Assembly (NCBI GenBank): GCA_025458525.1
Contig: JALOSF010000007.1
Span: 1-52,996 of the forward strand
Source of the DNA: Cypionkella sp.
GTDB taxonomy: Bacteria > Pseudomonadota > Alphaproteobacteria > Rhodobacterales > Rhodobacteraceae
Direction: 5' to 3'
DNA: 52,996 nucleotides
Each line of letters starts with the position of its first letter. The first letter of the stretch is position 1. Position numbers and translations under genes: made by a program. The notes below the pieces were generated by a model that worked only from the letters and a program-made list of their open reading frames with translations, was not told the DNA's origin and did not search any database. This document shows positions 15,743 to 22,044 of this stretch, piece by piece.

Positions 15743-16005
15743 CGGGCCGGCTCCTTGGCTCTGGTGTGCGGGACATGGCCTTTGCCCAGGACGGGTGGGT
15801 GGGCCGTGCGCATGCAGGTCTTAACAAACGGTAAACAGCATATTGTCATAAATAGAGGTCCAGACCCGCATCACCAAGTGCCAAGCGCGTGAACACGGCA
15901 TCGCTGCGCCTTGGCGGGAACCCTGCCCCCGCCGCTGGCGTTGATCCCGCAACAGGCGAGCCGGAGCAGGACGCGCCGCGCCGCCGCCGCAGGAAAGGAA
16001 TTCTC
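15743..16005. promoter_or_regulatory. Divergent promoter region with a CtrA-like half match
   Basis: The region between the 446-residue membrane protein gene and the PPOX gene includes TTAACAAACGGTAAA at 15821-15835, which resembles the CtrA box TTAA-N7-TTAA with one mismatch, in an AT-rich patch (15821-15855). This is the most promoter-like sequence here; the CtrA reading is tentative. Confidence 0.3.
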
Positions 16006-16464
16006 ATGTCGGCTGACACATTCTGGAAAGAGATGGAGGGCGTGCATTCGGCCATGCTTTCGATCGGCAGCGCGCGTCATGTCCCGATGTCGCCCTATGC
16101 GCGGCAGGCGGATGATGCGATCTGGTTCATCACCGCCCAAGGCACCGATCTGGTGCGCGCGGCCGAAAGCGGCGACAGCGCGGCCTCGCTCATCGTGACG
16201 GGCGAGAGCAATATCCATGCGCGGATCGAGGGCGAGGCCACGCTGGTTCAGAACCGCGCCAAACTGGAGGAGTTGTGGAACCCGGTTGCCGCGACATGGT
16301 TCGACGGGATCGATGACCCCGATCTGCGGCTGGTCAAACTTGTGCCCTCGACGGCCGAAGTCTGGCTGACCTCGGGCGCGCTTGGTTTTGCCTTTGAGCT
16401 GGTGAAGGCCAAGGTCACGGGAAAACAGCCCGATATGGGCGAGCATTTCACGCTGGCGTTCTAG
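16006..16464 (+). CDS. Pyridoxamine 5'-phosphate oxidase-fold (general stress protein 26-like) protein
   Basis: A 152-residue flavin-reductase-like split-barrel protein. FWKEMEGVHSAML at the N-terminus, ADDAIWFITAQGTDLV in the first barrel sheet and ELWNPVAATWFDGIDDPDLR are landmarks of the general stress protein 26 group, which binds FMN or a deazaflavin; substrate unknown. ATG 16006 is preceded by AGGAAAGGAA; a frame open from 15889 adds an Arg/Pro-rich stretch without its own binding site. A stable hairpin follows it. Confidence 0.8.
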   Translation: MSADTFWKEMEGVHSAMLSIGSARHVPMSPYARQADDAIWFITAQGTDLVRAAESGDSAASLIVTGESNIHARIEGEATLVQNRAKLEELWNPVAATWFDGIDDPDLRLVKLVPSTAEVWLTSGALGFAFELVKAKVTGKQPDMGEHFTLAF

Positions 16465-16495
16465 CCGCGCGCCGGCAACGGGCCGGCACGGCAAG

Positions 16496-16520
16496 GCCCC
16501 GGTCCTGACCGGGCCGGGGC
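16496..16520 (+). terminator. GC-rich hairpin after the PPOX-type gene
   Basis: GCCCCGG (16496-16502) pairs with CCGGGGC (16514-16520). There is no T-run after it, so it is a weak or factor-assisted terminator at best. Confidence 0.4.
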
Positions 16521-16555
16521 TATGCCTTTGCGCGCGGGGGCATTAGACTGCACGC

Positions 16556-16774
16556 ATGACCACGCGCCCTGTCAAACACTCGCTGACCCTGCACGGCCAT
16601 CGCACCAGCGTGTCGCTTGAGGCGCCGTTCTGGGAGGCGTTTCGCGCCATTGCCGCCGAACGTGGCGAAACGGTCAACGCGCTGGCCGCCCGGGTCGATG
16701 CGGGGCGCGCGGGCGACGAAGGCCTTGCCTCGGCGATCCGGGTCTTTGTCTTGCGGCACTATCGCGGCAAATAG
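16556..16774 (+). CDS. Ribbon-helix-helix domain protein
   Basis: A 72-residue protein of the RHH_4 group: VKHSLTLHGHRTSVSLE forms the strand, and PFWEAFRAIAAERGETVNALAARVD the two helices. Proteins of this type are common, small and unlinked in Rhodobacteraceae; some are DNA-binding repressors, but no target is visible. The ATG at 16556 lacks a strong ribosome binding site. The gene lies 71 bases upstream of purQ in the same direction. Confidence 0.75.
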   Translation: MTTRPVKHSLTLHGHRTSVSLEAPFWEAFRAIAAERGETVNALAARVDAGRAGDEGLASAIRVFVLRHYRGK

Positions 16775-16845
16775 ACCAATCCCGCTCTGGCAGCGCGGCG
16801 CGGCTTGCGCTATGGGGCAAGCATCACAGCATCAGGGAGCGCCCC

Positions 16846-17514
16846 ATGAAAGCCGCCGTTGTCACCTTTCCCGGGTCGAACTGCGACCGTGATCTGGCCA
16901 AGGCCTTTGAACAGGCCGGGTTTCAGGTGACGCGGGTCTGGCACAAGGACACCAGCCTGCCGCATGGCGTGGATGTGGTGGGGGTGCCCGGCGGGTTTTC
17001 CTTTGGCGACTATCTGCGCTGCGGGGCGATTGCCGCACAATCCCCCATCGCCGCGGCGGTAAAATCCCACGCACAGGCGGGCGGGTATGTGCTGGGCATT
17101 TGCAACGGCTTTCAGGTGCTGACCGAAATGGGGCTGCTGCCCGGCGTGCTGATGCGCAACGCAGGGCTGAAATTCGCCTGCAAGCGGGTGACGCTGCGGG
17201 TGGCGACCACCGACAGCGCCTTTACCAGCGGCTATGGGCGCGGGCAGGAAATCGTGATCCCGATCGCCCATCACGATGGCAATTACACCATCGACGCCGA
17301 AGGTCTGGCCCGGCTTCAGGGCGAGGATCGCATCGCCCTGACCTATGCGCAGAACCCCAATGGCTCGATGGCCGATATTGCGGGCATCCTGTCCGACAAC
17401 CGCCGTGTGCTGGGCATGATGCCCCACCCCGAACGCGCCTGCGAGCGGGTGCAGGGGGGCGCGGATGGGGCGCAAATGTTTGCGTCGCTCATGGGCGGGA
17501 TGGCGCTTGCCTGA
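16846..17514 (+). CDS. purQ: Phosphoribosylformylglycinamidine synthase, glutaminase subunit PurQ
   Basis: A 222-residue class I glutamine amidotransferase. It releases ammonia from glutamine for the PurL step that converts FGAR to FGAM, in a complex with PurS and PurL. The catalytic triad is visible: Cys86 in LGICNGFQ, and His194 and Glu196 in MMPHPER; the N-terminal KAAVVTFPGSNCDRD is diagnostic. ATG 16846 has CAGGGAG upstream. In most alphaproteobacteria purS and purQ are adjacent, but here purS and purC lie 11 kb away on the other strand, which points to a rearrangement. Confidence 0.95.
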   Translation: MKAAVVTFPGSNCDRDLAKAFEQAGFQVTRVWHKDTSLPHGVDVVGVPGGFSFGDYLRCGAIAAQSPIAAAVKSHAQAGGYVLGICNGFQVLTEMGLLPGVLMRNAGLKFACKRVTLRVATTDSAFTSGYGRGQEIVIPIAHHDGNYTIDAEGLARLQGEDRIALTYAQNPNGSMADIAGILSDNRRVLGMMPHPERACERVQGGADGAQMFASLMGGMALA

Positions 17515-17560
17515 ACCGCCCCGGCTTGAGGCGGTCCGGGGCAGCGCCTAGAGTCGCGCC

Positions 17561-19330
17561 ATGGCAGACAAGGGCACCTTTCCCGATCAGAGCGAAGACG
17601 CGCAAGGCATTTCCTGGCGCGTCAAGCTGGTGATTGCGCTGATGATCGTGCTGGCCATCGGCGTGGTGCTGGTCACGAATCGCTGGTTGACCGAGCGGTT
17701 TTCGGAAACCACTCGCAACCGGGCGGATCTGCGCCTTGCGCTTTATTCCGGCAACATGATCTCGGAATTGCAGCGCACCTCGGTGGTGCCGCTGCTGTTG
17801 TCCACCGATCCCGCCTTTGCCGAAGCCTTGCGGGTCGGCAATTTCTCCTCCACGTCGCAGCGGCTGATCAAGCTGCAATCGGAAATCGGCGTGGCCTCGA
17901 TCATGCTGCTCGATCGCGACGGCCGGGTGGTGGGGGCAACCAACCGCAACCTTTTGGGCACGCTCTATCGGTCCGAGAGCTTTTATGTCGATGCCTTGCG
18001 CGCCAAGGACACGATTTTCACCGCCGCCCGCCGCGGCACGGCGGGGTTCGATTTCACCTATTCGCGTGCCGTGGTGGTGGATGGACGCCCCGTCGGCGTG
18101 ATCGCGGTGGCGGTCGATCTGATGAAATACGAACGCGCCTGGGCCGGGTTTCAGGACGCGGTTCTGGTGACGGACAGCGAAGGCACCGTGATCCTTGCGA
18201 CCGAGCCGCGCTGGCGCGGTCTGCCGGTGGACGAGGCGCTGGCCGTGCGCGAGCCGATGTCGGCTTTTGGCCGGGCCATTCAGGCCACCACCGACTGGGC
18301 ACAAAACCCGCCCGATGCCTATGTCGCGGGGCAAGCCGTGATGAAAACCGAAGCGCGCGTGCCGTTTCGCGGCTGGCGGATGGTCACGTTCACCGCCTAC
18401 GATTCGGTGCGCGAACGGGTGAATGGCGTGCTTGCGCTGGAAATCATGGGCTTTGCCATCCTGCTGGCGCTGACCTTTTACGGGCTGTCGCGCAAGGCCT
18501 GGTCACAGACCATGTCCTTCCAGCGCGAATCGGCCGAATTGCGGCTGCTGAACGCGCGGCTTCAGCGCGAGATTGCCGAGCGCGAGAAGGTACAAAAAGA
18601 CCTTGCCGTGGCGGAACTCACGCTGGCGCAATCGTCGAAACTGGCCGCGCTTGGCGAAATGTCGGCCGCGGTCAGCCATGAGTTGAACCAGCCCCTGGCC
18701 GCGATGAAAACCTATCTCGCCGGCGCGCGGCTGCTTTTGCAACGCCGCCGCCCCGAGGAGGCGCTGTCGTCGTTCCAGCGCATCGACGATCTGATCGAAC
18801 GGATGGGGGCGATCACGCGGCAGCTCAAATCCTATGCCCGCAAGGGCGGCGAGGCGTTCGAGCCGGTGGACATGCGGCTTGCCCTGTCATCCGCCCTGTC
18901 GATGATGGAGCCGCAACTCAAGGCGCGGGTGGTCAAGATCACGCGCACCCTGCCCCGCCAGCCGGTGATGGTGATGGCAGACCGCATCCGGCTGGAGCAG
19001 GTGATCATCAACCTGCTGCGCAACGCGCTGGACGCAACCAAGGACCGACCCGGCCCGCAGATCGACCTGATCCTGAGCCAGGGCGAAACCGCCATGCTTT
19101 TGGTGCGCGACAATGGCACCGGCATTGCCGATCTCGATAACCTTTTCGAGCCGTTCTACACGACCAAGAAACCGGGTGAGGGGGTGGGCCTTGGCCTTGC
19201 GATTTCCAGCGGGATCGTGGGCGATCTTGGGGGTCGTCTGACCGCGCGCAACGCAACCGGCGGTGGCGCGGTGTTTGAAATGCAATTGCCCCTCATGGGG
19301 CCAATCAAAGAGCAGGAAGCAGCGGAATGA
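17561..19330 (+). CDS. dctB: DctB-like sensor histidine kinase
   Basis: A 589-residue membrane kinase: segment 1 at about 20-42, a periplasmic double-Cache-like sensor to about residue 285, segment 2 (EIMGFAILLALTFYGLS), a coiled-coil linker, the H box with phospho-acceptor His373 (AVSHELNQPLAAMKTYL), N box NLLRNALDAT, and G boxes RDNGTGIADL and GVGLGLAIS. This is the DctB architecture for sensing C4-dicarboxylates. The regulator gene follows after 7 bases. No dicarboxylate transporter (dctA or dctPQM) is in the window, so the ligand is inferred from similarity only. Confidence 0.85.
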   Translation: MADKGTFPDQSEDAQGISWRVKLVIALMIVLAIGVVLVTNRWLTERFSETTRNRADLRLALYSGNMISELQRTSVVPLLLSTDPAFAEALRVGNFSSTSQRLIKLQSEIGVASIMLLDRDGRVVGATNRNLLGTLYRSESFYVDALRAKDTIFTAARRGTAGFDFTYSRAVVVDGRPVGVIAVAVDLMKYERAWAGFQDAVLVTDSEGTVILATEPRWRGLPVDEALAVREPMSAFGRAIQATTDWAQNPPDAYVAGQAVMKTEARVPFRGWRMVTFTAYDSVRERVNGVLALEIMGFAILLALTFYGLSRKAWSQTMSFQRESAELRLLNARLQREIAEREKVQKDLAVAELTLAQSSKLAALGEMSAAVSHELNQPLAAMKTYLAGARLLLQRRRPEEALSSFQRIDDLIERMGAITRQLKSYARKGGEAFEPVDMRLALSSALSMMEPQLKARVVKITRTLPRQPVMVMADRIRLEQVIINLLRNALDATKDRPGPQIDLILSQGETAMLLVRDNGTGIADLDNLFEPFYTTKKPGEGVGLGLAISSGIVGDLGGRLTARNATGGGAVFEMQLPLMGPIKEQEAAE

Positions 19331-19337
19331 GGGTATC

Positions 19338-20666
19338 ATGTCGCGCGCAATGAAAGTGGCCATCGTCGATGACGAGGCCGATATGCGTCAATCCATCAGC
19401 CAATGGCTGGCCCTGTCGGGGTTCGACACCGAAACCTATGCCAGCGCCGAAGACGCGCTCAAGGGCATCAGTCCCGATTTCGCGGGTGTCGTGGTCAGCG
19501 ACATCAAGATGCCCGGCATGGATGGGATGGCCTTTCTCAAACGGTTGATGAGCATGGACTCGGGCCTGCCGGTGATCATGATCACCGGGCATGGCGATGT
19601 GCCCATGGCGGTGGAGGCGATGCGCGTCGGGGCCTATGATTTCCTTGAAAAGCCGTTCAACCCCGACCGGATGACGGAACTGGCCAAGCGGGCGACGCAG
19701 GCGCGGCGCATGACGCTCGACAACCGCGCGCTGCGGCGCGAGCTGTCGGACGGCTCGGTCCTGATGAAAAAGCTGATCGGGGCCAGCCCGGTGATGGAAC
19801 GCCTGCGCGAGGATATCCTTGATCTGGGTCAGGCGGATTCGCATGTGCTGATCGATGGCGAAACCGGCACCGGCAAGACATTGGTGGCCCATGCGCTGCA
19901 TGCCGTGGGGCCGCGTGCGTCCAAGAAATTTGTCACCATTTCCTGCGCCGCATGGTCCGAGGATCAGCTGGTCGCCAAACTGTTCGGCCCGGCCGAGGAC
20001 GGCGCCATCCCCCTGGTCGAGGAGGCCCGCGGCGGCACGCTTTGCCTTGAGGATGTCGAGGCTTTGAGCCATTCGCTGCAAGCCCGGCTTCTGACGCTGA
20101 TCAACGAGAACGGGACGCCGCCGGAAACGCGGATCATCGCGATCTGCAACGAACACGCGCCCGACAAGACATTGGAAGATGCGTTGCGCGCCGATCTTTA
20201 CTATCGCCTTGGCGCGATGACGATCCTGTGCCCGCCCCTGCGGTCGCGCGGCGAGGATATTCTGACGCTGTTCACCCGGATGTCGGAACAGTTTGCCGAA
20301 GAATACGGCTGCGAGGCCCCGCAGGTCACGGCGCAAGAGGCGGCGCAGCTGCTGCAAGCGCCGTGGCCGGGGAATGTGCGCCAGTTGGTCAACATCGCCG
20401 AACGCGCCGTCTTGCAAAACCGGCGCGGGTCCGGGTCCATCGCCAGCCTGTTGATGGCCGACAACGAAGCGACCGGCCCTGCGATGACGACCGAAGGCAA
20501 GCCGTTGAAGGAATATGTCGAAAGTTTCGAGAAGATGCTGATCGACAATACGATGCGCCGCCACAAGGGCAGCATCGTCGCGGTGATGGACGAACTCTGC
20601 CTGCCGCGTCGCACGCTGAACGAAAAGATGGCGAAGTATGGCTTGCAGCGGCAGGATTACACCTGA
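19338..20666 (+). CDS. dctD: DctD/NtrC-family response regulator without the GAFTGA loop
   Basis: A 442-residue regulator: receiver domain with Asp55, Thr83 and Lys105; AAA+ domain with Walker A GETGTGKT (174-181), arginine-finger region ALRADLYYRL, and PWPGNVRQL; C-terminal Fis helix-turn-helix (CLPRRTLNEKMAKYGL). Between LFG (215-217) and GGTLCLED (232-239) only 14 residues remain, without GAFTGA, the loop that contacts sigma-54; the Walker B acids are swapped (LED for LDE). It therefore should not activate sigma-54 normally. Rhodobacter capsulatus NtrC also lacks this loop and works with the sigma-70-type polymerase. ATG 19338 sits in GAGGGTATC context. Confidence 0.87.
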   Translation: MSRAMKVAIVDDEADMRQSISQWLALSGFDTETYASAEDALKGISPDFAGVVVSDIKMPGMDGMAFLKRLMSMDSGLPVIMITGHGDVPMAVEAMRVGAYDFLEKPFNPDRMTELAKRATQARRMTLDNRALRRELSDGSVLMKKLIGASPVMERLREDILDLGQADSHVLIDGETGTGKTLVAHALHAVGPRASKKFVTISCAAWSEDQLVAKLFGPAEDGAIPLVEEARGGTLCLEDVEALSHSLQARLLTLINENGTPPETRIIAICNEHAPDKTLEDALRADLYYRLGAMTILCPPLRSRGEDILTLFTRMSEQFAEEYGCEAPQVTAQEAAQLLQAPWPGNVRQLVNIAERAVLQNRRGSGSIASLLMADNEATGPAMTTEGKPLKEYVESFEKMLIDNTMRRHKGSIVAVMDELCLPRRTLNEKMAKYGLQRQDYT

Positions 20667-20701
20667 CGCTGTCGCATTCCTGTTACCATGCCGGGGGTAA
20701 T

Positions 20702-20735
20702 CACGGCGGGACATGTCCGATAGGTGCCCGCCGTG
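20702..20735 (+). promoter_or_regulatory. Inverted repeat overlapping the ppk2 start
   Basis: CACGGCGGG (20702-20710) and CCCGCCGTG (20727-20735) are a perfect 9-base inverted repeat with a 16-base loop. The 3' arm ends with the probable GTG start codon of ppk2, and the AGGTG binding site lies in the loop, so folding could limit translation. A DNA operator is the alternative. Confidence 0.45.
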
Positions 20736-21638
20736 AATACCCCCGCGCAAGACTGGCTCGAAGCCGAACTCGCCGATACCTTTGACGAGGATTTCGAACT
20801 GGAGCTGGAGGACGCGCAGCTTTCGCTCGAAATCGCGCGGATCTACAAGCAAAAGCACCCCGATACCATCGACCGCCATGCCTATTTCAGCGCGCTGATC
20901 CGCATGCAGTCGGAACTGATCAAACTTCAGGACTGGGTGCAGTATCACAAGAAAAAGGTCGTGGTGATCTTTGAAGGCCGCGACAGCGCGGGCAAGGGTG
21001 GCGTGATCAAGCGCATCACCCAACGCCTGAACCCGCGCGTGGTGCGTGCCGTGGCCCTGCCCGCCCCGTCCGACCGCGAAAAGACCCAGTGGTATTTCCA
21101 GCGCTATGTGCCGCATCTTCCCGCGGGCGGCGAAATCGTGCTGTTCGATCGCAGCTGGTATAACCGTGCCGGGGTCGAACGGGTGATGGGCTTTGCCACC
21201 GAGGATCAGGTCGAGCAGTTCTTTCACGACGTGCCCGAATTCGAACGCATGCTGGTGCGGTCTGGCATCACGGTGATCAAATACTGGTTCTCGATCACCG
21301 ATGAGGAACAGCAGATGCGGTTCCTGATGCGAATCCATGACCCGATGAAGCAATGGAAACTGTCGCCGATGGATCTGCAAAGCCGCGTGCGATGGGAACA
21401 ATACACCAAGGCGAAAGAGGATATGATGGCCCGCACCAACATTCCCGAAGCGCCGTGGTATATCGTCGAGGGCAACGACAAGAAGCGGGCGCGGCTCAAT
21501 TGCATCGACCACTTGCTGGGCCTGATCCCGTATGAGCCAGTGCCGCACGAAGATATCCGCCTGCCCGAGCGGGTGTTCAACCCCGATTACGAACGCGCGG
21601 TTCTGCCCCCCGAACTCTATGTTCCGGCGAAATACTGA
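20733..21638 (+). CDS. ppk2: Polyphosphate kinase 2
   Basis: A 301-residue PPK2-family kinase that transfers phosphate between polyphosphate and nucleotides. Walker A is EGRDSAGKGGVIKR, the lid and Walker B region DRSWYNRAGVERVMGF, and KYWFSITDEEQ a further family block; one PPK2 domain makes this the short class. I favour GTG 20733 (MNTPAQDW), with AGGTG at 6 bases; GTG at 20724 is possible. The start lies in an inverted repeat. It follows the dctBD pair in the same direction, but after a 66-base gap. Confidence 0.9.
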   Translation: MNTPAQDWLEAELADTFDEDFELELEDAQLSLEIARIYKQKHPDTIDRHAYFSALIRMQSELIKLQDWVQYHKKKVVVIFEGRDSAGKGGVIKRITQRLNPRVVRAVALPAPSDREKTQWYFQRYVPHLPAGGEIVLFDRSWYNRAGVERVMGFATEDQVEQFFHDVPEFERMLVRSGITVIKYWFSITDEEQQMRFLMRIHDPMKQWKLSPMDLQSRVRWEQYTKAKEDMMARTNIPEAPWYIVEGNDKKRARLNCIDHLLGLIPYEPVPHEDIRLPERVFNPDYERAVLPPELYVPAKY

Positions 21639-21811
21639 ACCGCACAGACAGGCCCGTCACCCAAAATTGCCCATTGCTCTTGCGCGCGCTTTGCCGCTAG
21701 GGTTGCCGGGCACGGGATGTCCCTTGCACGGAATTCTCTGCCTGCCTTGGCCGAAGCGATGAAACGCTGCGCCGGGCACGCAGTCGGATCGGCCGAAAGG
21801 CTGTTGTCATT

Positions 21812-21842
21812 GCCCGTATGTCCTTGGATGCGCGGGCTTTTT
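21812..21842 (+). terminator. Terminator-like hairpin downstream of ppk2
   Basis: GCCCG/CGGGC stem (extended by TAT/ATG with a two-base bulge) followed by five T. It lies 174 bases after ppk2 and could end that transcript or a short RNA. Confidence 0.5.
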
Positions 21843-21993
21843 GAAGGTGGGGGGTGCCTTGCACCCTTCAGACGTGAACCGCGATGACGTGCGCGATACA
21901 AACGGCAGACGGCGTGGGGTGCCCATCGGGCATTCCGCTGTCATGCGTTCCGCGCGCCTCCGCCCGAACAAGACGCCTCGCTTTGTATGAAAA

Positions 21994-22018
21994 TCCCTCC
22001 GGTCCGCCGGGGGGTTTT
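21994..22018 (+). terminator. Terminator-like hairpin just before rne
   Basis: CCCTCCGG, loop TCCG, then CCGGGGGG and TTTT on the plus strand; only 27 bases separate it from the rne start. It resembles an intrinsic terminator inside a leader. A T-run also follows on the minus strand, so it may act in both directions. Confidence 0.5.
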
Positions 22019-22044
22019 CTGCCTGTCAGGCGCTATGGAACATT

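Larger units (their letters stand above)
21639..22044 (+). other. 406-base leader of rne with two terminator-like hairpins
   Basis: No protein gene is seen here. GCCCG (21812-21816) pairs with CGGGC (21833-21837) and is followed by TTTTT (21838-21842). GGGTGC-CTT-GCACCC follows near 21855-21870. A second strong hairpin, CCCTCCGG-TCCG-CCGGGGGG, ends in TTTT (about 21994-22018), 27 bases before the rne ATG. In E. coli the rne leader mediates autoregulation; here the hairpins could attenuate rne, terminate the ppk2 transcript, or bound a small RNA gene between them. Confidence 0.5.

Noticed and set aside
19305-21548. Long minus-strand open frame (747 residues) across dctD and ppk2
   Set aside because: Its translation is His/Arg/Gln-rich and matches nothing, while both genes on the plus strand have clear domains and motifs; it is a high-GC antisense shadow.
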